From NCBI GenBank assembly GCA_016712595.1, contig JADJQT010000006.1, forward strand, positions 62,001 through 126,000: a stretch of DNA of 64,000 bases. Reading direction: 5' to 3'. The DNA is from Rhodospirillales bacterium. GTDB lineage: Bacteria; Pseudomonadota; Alphaproteobacteria; Rhodospirillales; Defluviicoccaceae. Under the pieces are notes generated by a model. The model was not told where the DNA came from. It saw only the letters and a program-made list of their open reading frames with translations, and did not search any database. This document shows positions 35,658 through 44,713 of the stretch, piece by piece. The first letter of the stretch is position 1. Each line of letters starts with the position of its first letter. The position numbers and the translations under genes were made by a program.

Positions 35658-36321
35658 GCAAGCAGTATCCGACGCCGCGTACGGTGTGGATCAGCTCCGG
35701 TGCGAAGCCCTTGTCGATCTTGTTGCGCAGCCGGCTGACGTGCGTCTCGACGACGGTGGTTTTCGGATCGAAGGTGAACTTCCAGACGCGTTCCAGCAGC
35801 ATTGTCTTGGTCACCACCTTCCCCGCGTTGCACATCAGAAACTCGAGCAGCTCGAACTCGCGCGGGAGCAAATCGATCGGGTCGCCCGACCGCGTCGCAG
35901 TCCGCCGGATCAGGTCGAGCTCGAGGTCGGCCACCCGCAGCCGGGTCGGTGATTCCGCCGTCGACGAGCGCCGGCCCAGCGCGCTGACCCTGGCGAGCAG
36001 CTCGGCGATCGCGAACGGCTTGATCAGGTAGTCGTCGCCGCCGGCCTCGAGGCCGGTGACGCGGTCGTCGATGCCGGCAAGCGCGCTGAGGAACAGCACC
36101 GGTGCGCCGCCCCCCTCGCCCCTGAGCTGCCTGACCAAGCTGACGCCGTCGATCGCCGGCAGCATGCGATCGACGATCAGCACGTCGAAGCTGGCATTCC
36201 GCGCGAGGTCGAGCGCTTCCCTGCCATCCGCCGACCATGCAACGGTGTGGCCGGCGCGTTCCAGGGCGGTCGCCACATAGCGGGCGGTCTCGGTGTCGTC
36301 CTCCACAAGCAGGAGATGCAT
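35644..36321 (-). CDS. OmpR/PhoB-family response regulator
   Basis: 225 residues. The receiver domain begins MHLLLVEDDTETARYVATAL, with phospho-acceptor Asp51 in VLIVDRMLPAIDG and the conserved Lys in GGDDYLIKPFAIAEL. The winged-helix DNA-binding domain includes LLPREFELLEFLMCNAGKVVTK, VVETHVSRLRNKIDKG and TVRGVGYCL. The start at 36321 sits directly before MHLLLVEDD; the in-frame extension to 36345 is not family-like. First gene of the operon that continues with the kinase, ICMT-like and LpxO-like genes. Confidence 0.92.
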   Translation of the reverse strand: MHLLLVEDDTETARYVATALERAGHTVAWSADGREALDLARNASFDVLIVDRMLPAIDGVSLVRQLRGEGGGAPVLFLSALAGIDDRVTGLEAGGDDYLIKPFAIAELLARVSALGRRSSTAESPTRLRVADLELDLIRRTATRSGDPIDLLPREFELLEFLMCNAGKVVTKTMLLERVWKFTFDPKTTVVETHVSRLRNKIDKGFAPELIHTVRGVGYCLRGLA

Positions 36322-36723
36322 GCGTGCGCTTCCGACCCAGGCCACTGCGGAACCGGCAGTGTCGCCGAGCCTAGCCGTTCGCGATGGCGGTGTCGATGCA
36401 GAGGGCGTAGCGTTGGTCGTTCGCTAAACAACGGTGCCTTTATAAACGAAACGCAGCGATTGACGATTTGATCGAGATGCTGCCATTGCGCGTTCGGCGG
36501 AGTTGGCGGCCGACGGCGACAGCCAGTTGAGGATGCGTCCCGCGACCCGTCCCCCCAGCGGCACCAGTGTCAGCGCGTGCGGCAGGTCCTTCCAGATCCT
36601 CCGCGGCGACACCGAATAGAACAGGCTCTTAAGCGGTTTCGGAGTGTGCCGACGGCGTAAGTGTCATGATGTGACCAAAGACTGGGCCTCCCTTCCATCA
36701 CCTCCCTGCGTCTGCTCTTGGCA
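36322..36723. other. Gap between response regulator and IS1182 copy
   Basis: About 400 bases. The minus-strand frame 36424-36612 gives 62 residues (RRIWKDLPHALTLVPL, then GGRVAGRILNWLSP) that match nothing I recognise; it may be a gene fragment severed by the IS. The promoter of the two-component operon should lie here, but no confident boxes were seen. Confidence 0.4.
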
Positions 36724-38303
36724 GAGGCTGTGTGAAAACGCGGGGTGGGCTATTGTTGGCGGCGGGTTAGCCGGGGGTGCGCATGAGCCGCTTCATCGAA
36801 GGCGAGGACCGACTGCAGCAGTCGCTGCTGCCGAACTGCATCGACGATTATGTTTCCGAGGACAATCCGGTGCGGGTGGTCGAGGCCTATGTCGACGAAC
36901 TCGACTTGGCGGCGTTGGGTTTTGATCGGGCGAGCCCGGCGGCAACGGGCCGTCCTGCCTACCATCCGGCGACGCTGCTCGAGATTTACCTGTACGGCTA
37001 CCTCAACCGCATCCAGTCGAGCCACCGGCTCGAGCGCGAGGCGCGGCGCAATCTCGAGCTGATGTGGCTCACCCGCCGGCTCGCCCCCGACTTCAAGACG
37101 ATCGCCGACTTTCGCCGCGACAACGGCGCCGCGATCCGTGCGGCGTGTGCCGAGTTCATCCTGCTGTGCCGCCGGCTGGGGCTTTTCAGCCAAGCGGTGG
37201 CGGCGATCGACGGCAGCAAGTTCAAGGCGGTCAACGCCCGCGACCGCAACTACACACCGGGCAAGCTGCAGCGCCGCATCGAACAGATCGAGGCCAGCGT
37301 CGCCCGCTGGCTCGGCGCGCTGGACGCGGCCGACCTGCAGGAGGGCTCGGTCGCGCAAGACAAAGCGGTGCGGCTGGCGGAGAAGGTCGCGGCGATGCGC
37401 GCCAAGGTGCGCGAGCTGCGTGCTTTGAAGGCGCGGGTGGAAGCCGCGCCCGACGGCCAGATCTCGCTGACCGACCCCGACGCACGGGCGATGGCGACCA
37501 ACATGCGCGGCGCCAGCGTCGTCGGCTACAACGTGCAGACGGCGGTCGAGACCGAGCATCATCTGATCGTCGCGCACGAGGTTACGAACGTCGTCGTCGA
37601 CCGGGCGTTGCTGGCACCGATGGCGGCCAGGGCGAAGGCGGCGATGGGCCAGGACGCGATCGACGTGCTGGCCGACCGCGGCTATTTCAGCAGCGAGCAG
37701 ATCCGGGCATGCGAAGCGATCGGGGTGACCCCCTACGTGCCCAAGCCGCTGACCTCGGGGGCAAGAGCCGAGGGCCGCTATGCCAAAGAGGACTTCGTCT
37801 ATCTGCCGGCCGAGGACGCCTATCGCTGTCCCGCCGGCGAGGTGCTCCCGCGCCGTTTCGGCTCGGTCCTGCAGGGCCGGACGATGATCACCTACTTTTC
37901 GACCCGCTGCGGCGAGTGCGCGCTGAAGAGCCGGTGCACGCCGGCCAGGAACGGCGTGTCCGGCGCTGGGAGCACGAGGCGGTCATCGACGCCATGCTGG
38001 CGCGGATCGAGCACGCGCCCGAGGCAATGACGGTGCGCCGCCGCACGGTCGAGCATCCTTTCGCCACGCTCAAGGCCTGGATGGGTGCGACGCACTCCCT
38101 CACCAGGGGGCTGGAGCGGGTGCGAACGGAAATGAGCCTGCACGTGCTCGCCTACAACATGAAACGGGTGATCAATCTCCTCGGCACCCGGCCGCTCATC
38201 GCCGCGATCCGCAGCTGAGGCGCGATCTCGTCCCGCCGACTGCGCCCGCACCAGCCAAGGTGCCTGCCAATCGGCGATTGAGCACCAGTTTTCACACGGG
38301 CTC
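36724..38303 (+). mobile_element. IS1182-family insertion sequence
   Basis: About 1.58 kb. The ends carry an inverted repeat core GTGTGAAAAC, at 36730-36739 on the plus strand and 38288-38297 on the minus strand. The flanking bases are similar too (GAGGCT against GAGCCC). It encloses one transposase gene that is frameshifted near its 3' end. The insertion lies between a two-component operon and kdsA. The exact ends and target duplication were not resolved. Confidence 0.75.
36777..38218 (+). pseudogene. IS1182-family transposase, frameshifted near C-terminus
   Basis: The N-terminal block SRFIEGEDRLQQSLLPNCIDDYV is followed by RPAYHPATLLEIYLYGYLNRIQSSHRLER, typical of IS1182/ISBj-type DDE transposases. 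Catalytic parts include AAIDGSKFKAVNARDRNYT, DVLADRGYFSSEQI and the C-terminal VEHPFATLKAWMG. One base is missing near 37945-37955: the frame with RCTPARNGVSGAG should read on as RVRRWEHEAVIDAMLARIEHAPE. The rest, through LHVLAYNMKRVINLLG, follows in the +1-shifted frame. A single-base lesion or read error inactivates an otherwise complete copy. Confidence 0.85.
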
Positions 38304-38462
38304 GGGATTACGCGTTGGATCGCGACGGGACAGCAGAAGTGAAACATGAGGCGTAGCCGATCGCTTTGCGGCATTGCCGAAGGCGCGGGCGCGGGTGCAC
38401 ACTCCGGTGGCCTCGGTCCATCGGCCGAGGCCGCCGGATGGACGAAGCCTAGGAGACGCGCG

Positions 38463-39305
38463 TTGACACCCCCCCGCCACGTCACGGTCAGCGGGCTGGC
38501 AATCGGCAACGATCTGCCGCTCGTGATTATCGCCGGCCCCTGCGTCATGGAAAGCCGCGCCCATGCGCTGGAGACCGCCTACGCGCTGGCGGAAATGGCC
38601 CGGGATCTCGACGTCGGCCTGATCTACAAGACCTCGTTCGACAAGGCCAACCGCACCAGCCTTTCCGGTGCCCGTGGCGCCGGTCTCGACGCGGCGCTGC
38701 CGGTGTTCGCCGAGATTCGCGAATCCGTGGGCCTGCCGGTGATCACCGACGTGCACGAGCCGGCGCACTGCGCCGCCGTCGCCAAGGTGGTCGATGTTCT
38801 GCAAATCCCGGCTTTCCTCTGCCGCCAGACCGATCTTCTCGTCGCCGCCGCCGAGACCGGCTGCGCCATCAACGTCAAGAAGGGCCAGTTCCTCGCCCCC
38901 TGGGACATGGTCAACGTCGTCGAGAAGATCCGTGCCGCCGGCAATGACCGGGTGATGGTCTGCGAACGCGGCGCGAGCTTCGGCTACAATACCCTGATCT
39001 CCGACATGCGGGCGTTGCCGATCCTCGCCAACACTGGCTGCCCCGTCGTTTTCGATGCGACTCACTCCGTGCAACAGCCCGGCGGCAAAGGCAGCGCGTC
39101 CGGCGGCCAGCGCGAATTCGCGCCGATTCTCGCGCGTGCCGCCGTCGCCGTCGGCGTCGCCGCCGTGTTCATGGAAACGCATCCCGATCCCGATTCGGCG
39201 CCGAGCGACGGGCCGAACATGATCCCGATGAAACAGCTGCCCGCCGTGATCGGCGCGCTGCTCGAATTCGACCGGCTGGCCAAAGCGCATCCGGTGAGCA
39301 TCTAG
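38463..39305 (+). CDS. kdsA: 3-deoxy-8-phosphooctulonate (KDO-8-P) synthase
   Basis: 280 residues, the normal KdsA length. It has the whole TIM-barrel signature set: LVIIAGPCVMESRAHAL, YKTSFDKANRTS, VITDVHEPAHCAAVAKVVDVLQIPAFLCRQTDLL, NVKKGQFLAPWDMVNVVEK, FGYNTLISDMRAL and VFDATHSVQQPGG. It condenses PEP with arabinose-5-phosphate for lipopolysaccharide synthesis. The start is a TTG at 38463, because AGGAG lies about seven bases upstream and the family begins at the PPRHVTV segment. The upstream frame to 38346 has no homology. It starts soon after the IS1182 right end. Confidence 0.93.
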   Translation: MTPPRHVTVSGLAIGNDLPLVIIAGPCVMESRAHALETAYALAEMARDLDVGLIYKTSFDKANRTSLSGARGAGLDAALPVFAEIRESVGLPVITDVHEPAHCAAVAKVVDVLQIPAFLCRQTDLLVAAAETGCAINVKKGQFLAPWDMVNVVEKIRAAGNDRVMVCERGASFGYNTLISDMRALPILANTGCPVVFDATHSVQQPGGKGSASGGQREFAPILARAAVAVGVAAVFMETHPDPDSAPSDGPNMIPMKQLPAVIGALLEFDRLAKAHPVSI

Positions 39306-39413
39306 GCGCGAGCGCGGCTTGCGGGCGCGTGTGGCCCAACCCTATGATCCCGCCGCGCGCGACCGGCTTTTCCGGGCGAGCGCGCCACAACGCAGCTTCG
39401 GGAACGCTCGCTC

Positions 39414-41297
39414 ATGCTGGACGCCATCCGCAAACGCGCCGGGTCGCTGGTCGTAAAAATCCTGTTCTTGATCCTGGTGCTGAGCTTCGGCGTGTGGGGG
39501 ATCGCCGACGTCATCAGCCCACGCGGACACGGTGACTGGGCCGCGAAGGTCGGTGACGAGACGATCTCGGCCACGGCTTTCCAAACGGAGGTGCGGGCGA
39601 CCGTGCGCCGTCTGGGCGCCGCGATGGGCAAGCCGATCGATGCCGAACAGGCCCGGGCCCTCGGCATCTCCTCGTCGGTCCTCAACCAGATGGTCGAACG
39701 CGCGCTCTTCGAAAAGGCGGCTTATGACCTGAAGTTGACCGTCACCGACGCGAGCATCCGCGACCTGATCAAGGGCGACGAGCGGTTTTTCAACGCCTCG
39801 GGCGCCTTTGATGCCGACGTGTTCAACCGGCTCCTGCGCAGCAACGATCTGACCGAAGACCGCTACGTCGCCCTCCTACGTCAGGAAATGCTACGCCAGC
39901 AATTGCTGAGCAGCCTTACCGGCGGCGTCGTTCCACCGCAGGCGGCCGTCGAAGCCCTTACGCTTTACCACGGTGAACGGCGAACCGCCGAGATCGTGCG
40001 CATCATGGATGCCAACATCAGCGGCATCCCCGCGCCCGATGAGGACGCGCTCAAGACGTTCTACAGCGATTTCTCCGGCCTGTTCGCCACTCCGGAGCTC
40101 CGTTCCGTCAGTGCCGTCATCCTGTCCGCCAACGCCGTCGCCGCGAATCTGACCCTCGACGACGAGGAACTGCGACGCCAGTATCAGGAAAGGCTCGCGG
40201 ATTACACCCGGGCCGAGCGCCGTAGCTTTCGCCAGATTGTCTTTGCCGACGAAGCCGCAGCGCGGGCAGCGCGCTCGCGGCTTGACAGCGGCACCGACTT
40301 CACCACGCTCGCCCGCGACACCGCGGCGAAGAGCGGCGGCAACACCGATGCCGAGGTTATCGGCCCGGTGACGCGCGATCAGCTTCCGCCGGAACTCGCC
40401 GAGGTGATTTTCCGCACGCCGGCAGGGGGGACAAGCGAGCCGATCCACACCTCCCTCGGCTGGCACCTGATCACGGTGACCGCTGTTGAACCCGGCGCGG
40501 TCAAGCCCTTCGCCGAAGTGAAGGACGAACTCGCCGCGGCGGTGAAACACGACCGGGCGATCGATTCACTTGTCGATCTTAGCAACAAGCTCGACGACGC
40601 GCTCGGCCGGGGCGCCAGTCTCAGCGAAGCCGCGAGCGAACTCGGGATTTCGGTGCGCACGATTTCGGCGCTCGATTCCTCCGGACAGGACGCCGACGGC
40701 AAACCAGTGCCAGACCTGCCGGCAAAGTTCGTCGAATCGGTGTTTTCCACCCCGGCAAACAGCGACAGCGGCCTAGTCGAGGCAGACAACGAAACCTATT
40801 TCGTCGTCCACGTCGACGCGATCAAACCATCCGCGGTACCGCCCCTGGAGACGATCAAGGCCCGCGTCGCCGAGGCCTGGCTCGCTCACGAGCGCACCAC
40901 CAAGGCGAGAGCGCTCGCCGATGAGACGGCGGAGCGCGTGCGCGGCGGCGCCAGCCTTGCGGCCATCGCCAGCGAGAAGGGCTGGAAACTGGAAACGACG
41001 CCCGCCTTCGGTCGCGAGGGCGAAGGCGCAACCGACCTGCCCCGTCCGCTGATCACCGCTCTTTTCGCCGCCAAGGCCGGCGAGACCCTGAGCGTGCCGA
41101 TCGATGACGGCTTCGCCGTGGCGCGGCTTGCGACGGTGAGCGCGCCGGGAGAGGATGCGATGCGCGTTGCCGAGCCGGGTGTCCGCAATGAGCTGACCCA
41201 GTCGCTGCAAGGCGACATTATCACGCAGCTCGCGGCCGCCTTGCGCCAGCGCTACTCGGTCAAGATCAACCCGCAAGCCCTCGAGCGCTCGCTCTGA
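39414..41297 (+). CDS. ppiD: Peptidyl-prolyl isomerase, PpiD/SurA-type
   Basis: 627 residues. A short cytoplasmic N-terminus and one transmembrane helix (about 13-33, VKILFLILVLSFGVWGIADVI) anchor it facing the periplasm. The SurA-N-like chaperone region (about 38-190) precedes a parvulin domain (about 245-365: RRSFRQIVFADEAAARAARSRL, GPVTRDQLPPELAEVIF and SLGWHLITV). A second helical, parvulin-like half follows. This is the PpiD organisation, which assists folding of outer-membrane and secreted proteins at the Sec translocon. The gene precedes trpE by 18 bases and lies 108 bases after kdsA. Confidence 0.88.
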   Translation: MLDAIRKRAGSLVVKILFLILVLSFGVWGIADVISPRGHGDWAAKVGDETISATAFQTEVRATVRRLGAAMGKPIDAEQARALGISSSVLNQMVERALFEKAAYDLKLTVTDASIRDLIKGDERFFNASGAFDADVFNRLLRSNDLTEDRYVALLRQEMLRQQLLSSLTGGVVPPQAAVEALTLYHGERRTAEIVRIMDANISGIPAPDEDALKTFYSDFSGLFATPELRSVSAVILSANAVAANLTLDDEELRRQYQERLADYTRAERRSFRQIVFADEAAARAARSRLDSGTDFTTLARDTAAKSGGNTDAEVIGPVTRDQLPPELAEVIFRTPAGGTSEPIHTSLGWHLITVTAVEPGAVKPFAEVKDELAAAVKHDRAIDSLVDLSNKLDDALGRGASLSEAASELGISVRTISALDSSGQDADGKPVPDLPAKFVESVFSTPANSDSGLVEADNETYFVVHVDAIKPSAVPPLETIKARVAEAWLAHERTTKARALADETAERVRGGASLAAIASEKGWKLETTPAFGREGEGATDLPRPLITALFAAKAGETLSVPIDDGFAVARLATVSAPGEDAMRVAEPGVRNELTQSLQGDIITQLAAALRQRYSVKINPQALERSL

Positions 41298-41315
41298 GAA
41301 CCGGCAAGGCCCGCA

Positions 41316-42827
41316 ATGGATATTCAGCCGCCCTATTCGACCTTCGCCCGCACCTATGCGCAAGGGCGCGCGCAGGTGCTATGGACATCGCTCGTCGCCG
41401 ACCTCGATACGCCGGTCTCAGCGATGCTGAAACTCGCCAAGGGATTGCCGAACACATTCCTGCTCGAGTCCGTCGAAGGCGGCGCCGTTCGCGGCCGCTA
41501 TTCGTTCATCGGGCGCGATCCCGATCTGATCTGGCGCTGCCACGGAAACGCCGCCGAAGTGCGCCGGCCGCACGAGTCCGGCGGCGATGCCTTCAATCCC
41601 TGCCCGGTCGGCAACGCGGAGGGGGCCCTCGCCTCGCTGCGGGCCATTGTCGCCGCCTCGCGCATTGATCTGCCGGCCGGCCTGCCGCCGATGTCGGCCG
41701 GCCTGTTCGGCTACATCGGCTATGATATGGTGCGGCTGATGGAGCGGCTGCCGGACGGCAATCCCGACACCTTGGGATTACCGGATGGTCTGTTCGTTAG
41801 ACCGCTGGTGATCTGCGTCTTCGATACCATCGCCGACCGCCTGACGATCGTCACCCCGGTCCGGCCGCGCACGGGCTCTACCGTTGGCCTGGCCTACGAA
41901 GAGGCGCGCGAGCGCCTGGCAACGGCGATCGCCGATTTCTCGCGGACGGTCCCGCGCGGGCGCGGGCCGGCGGAACCGCCGCAGCCGATGCCACAGCCGG
42001 ACTCGAACATCACCCAACCCGCCTACCACGCGATGGTCGAAAAGGCGAAGGGGTACATCTTCGCCGGCGATATCTTCCAGGTGGTTCCGTCGCAGCGCTT
42101 CCGCGTGCCGTTCGATCATCCGCCCTTCGCGCTCTACCGGGCGCTGCGACGATTGAATCCGTCGCCGTTCCTCTTCTACCTCGACTTCGACGGGTTCGCC
42201 GTCGTCGGGTCCAGCCCGGAGATCCTCGTGCGCGTGCGCGACGGCAAGGTCACCATCCGGCCGATCGCCGGAACCCGCCGGCGTGGCGCCAGCCGCGAGG
42301 AGGACGTGGCGCTGGAGGCCGAACTTCTCGCCGATCCGAAGGAGCGGGCCGAGCACCTGATGTTGCTCGATCTCGGGCGCAACGACGTCGGCCGCGTTGC
42401 CGAGACCGGCTCGGTGCGCGTCACCGAACAAATGGTGATCGAGCGCTATTCGCATGTGATGCACATCGTCTCCAACGTCGAGGGCACGCTCGATGCCAAA
42501 TATGATGTCATCGACGCGCTGATCGCCGGCTTTCCCGCCGGTACCGTCTCCGGAGCACCAAAGGTGCGGGCGATGGAGATTATCGATGAGCTGGAGCCGG
42601 AGCGGCGCGGTATCTATGGCGGCTGCATCGGTTATATCGGCGCGTCGGGCGAGCTCGATACCTGCATTGCCCTGCGCACCGCCATCGTCAAGGATAAGAT
42701 GCTCTACGTTCAGGCGGGCGGTGGCATCGTCGCCGACAGCGACGCCGAAGCCGAATACCAGGAGACCTGCAACAAGGCGGGGGCCCTCCTCCGCGCCGCC
42801 GCGCAGGCGGCCGGCTACACGGATTAA
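41316..42827 (+). CDS. trpE: Anthranilate synthase component I
   Basis: 503 residues. The N-terminal tryptophan-binding part includes LLESVEGGAVRGRYSFIG. The chorismate-binding core has PSPFLFYLDFDGFAVVGSSPEILVRV, TIRPIAGTRRRGASREED, ERAEHLMLLDLGRNDVGRVAE, SHVMHIVSNVEGTLD, FPAGTVSGAPKVRAMEIIDELE and YVQAGGGIVADSDAEAEYQETCNKA. It makes anthranilate from chorismate with glutamine supplied by TrpG, the first committed step of tryptophan synthesis. The trpG/D/C genes are not in this window. A hairpin (42832-42853) follows the stop codon. Confidence 0.94.
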   Translation: MDIQPPYSTFARTYAQGRAQVLWTSLVADLDTPVSAMLKLAKGLPNTFLLESVEGGAVRGRYSFIGRDPDLIWRCHGNAAEVRRPHESGGDAFNPCPVGNAEGALASLRAIVAASRIDLPAGLPPMSAGLFGYIGYDMVRLMERLPDGNPDTLGLPDGLFVRPLVICVFDTIADRLTIVTPVRPRTGSTVGLAYEEARERLATAIADFSRTVPRGRGPAEPPQPMPQPDSNITQPAYHAMVEKAKGYIFAGDIFQVVPSQRFRVPFDHPPFALYRALRRLNPSPFLFYLDFDGFAVVGSSPEILVRVRDGKVTIRPIAGTRRRGASREEDVALEAELLADPKERAEHLMLLDLGRNDVGRVAETGSVRVTEQMVIERYSHVMHIVSNVEGTLDAKYDVIDALIAGFPAGTVSGAPKVRAMEIIDELEPERRGIYGGCIGYIGASGELDTCIALRTAIVKDKMLYVQAGGGIVADSDAEAEYQETCNKAGALLRAAAQAAGYTD

Positions 42828-42831
42828 GGCC

Positions 42832-42853
42832 GGGGACCGGGCTTTTCGTCCCC
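42832..42853. terminator. Possible hairpin after trpE
   Basis: GGGGAC and GTCCCC pair across a 10-base loop just past the trpE stop, in a convergent gap of 87 bases. There is no T-run after the stem, so function is uncertain. Confidence 0.3.
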
Positions 42854-42914
42854 TCCTGCCCCGAGGACGCGACCGTCCCCGGGACTCGTGTGCTTGCTCG
42901 AGCGATCGAGTTGA

Positions 42915-43277
42915 TCAGCCGTCGTCGCGATCGTCGTGTCGATTGCCATGCCGGTCGTCGCGCCGATCATAGCGCTGGTGACGATCGCCGTCGCCCCGCG
43001 ACCGCTCGGCCCACAAATGCGGATGTGGATCGCCTCGCCGCCGCTCCTCCCACGCATACGGATAGCGCGGGACCGGGTGGTTCAACCGCCGCTCGGGAAA
43101 CACCGCGTAACGCGGACGAGAATTGTCCAGCCGCCACGCGGGAGCGCTCGTGTAGACCGGATAGGGGACGATCCGTTCGCTGCGTTCGTGCACCACGCAT
43201 GCGGAAAGGCTCGTCGAAAAGATCATCCCGACGGTGGCAATGACGATCGCCATCGGGGAGACCTTGCGTGTACGCAT
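42915..43277 (-). CDS. Small putative lipoprotein, Arg/His/Asp-rich tail
   Basis: 120 residues. The signal sequence MRTRKVSPMAIVIATVGMIF ends in a lipobox-like LSAC, with Cys near residue 27 as the lipidation site. The mature part is rich in Arg, Pro, Tyr, and ends in a run of Asp/Arg/His (DRHQRYDRRDDRHGNRHDD). No domain recognised. The His-rich tail may bind metal; this is speculative. The ATG at 43277 has a weak AGAG site. It is convergent with trpE. Confidence 0.55.
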   Translation of the reverse strand: MRTRKVSPMAIVIATVGMIFSTSLSACVVHERSERIVPYPVYTSAPAWRLDNSRPRYAVFPERRLNHPVPRYPYAWEERRRGDPHPHLWAERSRGDGDRHQRYDRRDDRHGNRHDDRDDG

Positions 43278-43466
43278 TGTCGTTACTCTCTGGTTGTTGC
43301 CCGTCGCCGCCCGGCTTGCGACCGGGCCCGACAAGCAGACTGTCGCACACCATCATGGCGCGCTGCTGTTCGCATCATGGTTTAATTGCGATGCGGCTTT
43401 GCTACGAATGAGGGAGGCTCGGCTGTCCGTCGCCCTTGCCGCCTGAGCAAGCCCACGCGTGTCCGA

Positions 43467-44195
43467 TCAGCTGAACAGCAGGTCCGTGTGGTAATCGGCG
43501 CCGGTCTTGCTGTTGACGTAGATGCGCCACTGCCCGCCGCGTTTCACCCCGAAGACGCTCGCCGCGTGACCGGTTGCCATATACTGGCGAGCGTCGAGCG
43601 CGGTGCCGCGAACGATGCTCGGATTGAGCGCGATGATCTGGGCGGACAAATCTTGCAGGGCTTGGGCCCGCACGTCAAAGCGATTGGCCGTATCCCGTAC
43701 GGTATGGCTCCGCTGCGATTCAAAGATGGACTGCAGGAAAGACTGGCCGACTGCCGCAACCTGCACATTGTGGTGAATGATGATCAGGTTGCGCGGTGTT
43801 TCAAATACGAGGATGCCGCATCCGTCCAACTGCGCAGTAAAGAAAAGCTGCGCCTCATACCCCAGGGTAATGGCGTACGCTTGATCCGCGCTCCATTGCA
43901 AATAATAGGCGCGATCATTAACGAATTGGCTGCCGCCACGATAGGCCGTTTCGGCCCACAGCGCGCTCGTTGCCGGAATTCCGGTATCATCATATCGCAA
44001 GGTTACCGATGTAATTCGCGAGTCCGAATATTGAAAGAACGTGGGGACCGATCCTCCCAACTGGACAGTCTCGTGCACACTGTTACGAAACGAAATCCCG
44101 CCAGGATTCATGTTTATCCGTAGCCGGGTAACCGGACCGCCATTGAGAAATGTCGATGGGTTGGTCAAAAATTGACGATATTGGTTTTGATTCAT
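43467..44195 (-). CDS. Orphan protein with possible CNF/BLF1/CheD-type deamidase motif
   Basis: 242 residues, no signal peptide and no transmembrane segment. I know no family for it. In its middle the sequence FFTAQLDGCGILVFETP then RNLIIIHHNVQ contains Thr120, an L-x-G-C motif with Cys126, and His141. Thr is six residues before Cys, as in CheD and Burkholderia lethal factor 1. His is fifteen after, as in cytotoxic necrotizing factor. That triad pattern suggests a glutamine deamidase fold, but overall similarity is unproven. The region is clearly lower in GC than the rest of the window, suggesting recent acquisition. No ribosome site is visible before the ATG. Confidence 0.6.
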   Translation of the reverse strand: MNQNQYRQFLTNPSTFLNGGPVTRLRINMNPGGISFRNSVHETVQLGGSVPTFFQYSDSRITSVTLRYDDTGIPATSALWAETAYRGGSQFVNDRAYYLQWSADQAYAITLGYEAQLFFTAQLDGCGILVFETPRNLIIIHHNVQVAAVGQSFLQSIFESQRSHTVRDTANRFDVRAQALQDLSAQIIALNPSIVRGTALDARQYMATGHAASVFGVKRGGQWRIYVNSKTGADYHTDLLFS

Positions 44196-44713
44196 TATTA
44201 CACGACAACCATAGATTAATAGTGATTTCCGATAGGATCGTTGCGGTTATGCTTTTATCCAGATGCCATCACCAGGATCACCGCTTTTAGCACTGCCAAT
44301 CCGAACCACCGACGGATTGTGGGTCGATCCCGTCCGCGATGTTCAGGAGTCTGACCGACCGCCCGGACGTTCACAGCCGATGTCGCGCTTAATCACGTAT
44401 AACTCATATAGGTTATATCAAGTGTGCGTTCCTGAATTCAGACATAGAGCATTTATGGCGATTAATCCATAAATATAGCCCGTTTGGGATATATTAGCGC
44501 TCTCAATTACGAGATAGCGCGGCATGGGGTGCATAGACGCGCCGCGATAACAGTATCGCCGGCCGGAAACCCCACCCTGCAGGATCGAGGTGAGACGATC
44601 GACCGGCCCTGGCCAGCTTTGCCGCCCGCAGGATTTTGACCGCGCCGGACATCCTGTCGGCGCCAGTATCGATCAAAGCTGTTGCCGCTTAAGGCGAACC
44701 CTCCCAGCGGGGG
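44196..44713. other. AT-rich intergenic region with dyad symmetry
   Basis: About 520 bases of much lower GC than the surroundings, with no supported gene; a 69-residue frame at 44263-44472 has no features. It contains the inverted repeat ATTTATGG/CCATAAAT (44451-44474, 8-base arms) and several TATA-rich runs. It probably holds the promoter of the orphan gene and junctions of acquired DNA. Confidence 0.5.

Noticed and set aside
36424..36612. 62-codon minus-strand frame in the gap beside IS1182
   Set aside because: No homology that I recognise, no ribosome site. Noted as a possible severed fragment only.
44263..44472. 69-codon plus-strand frame in the AT-rich region
   Set aside because: No ribosome site, composition like non-coding DNA, no motif.
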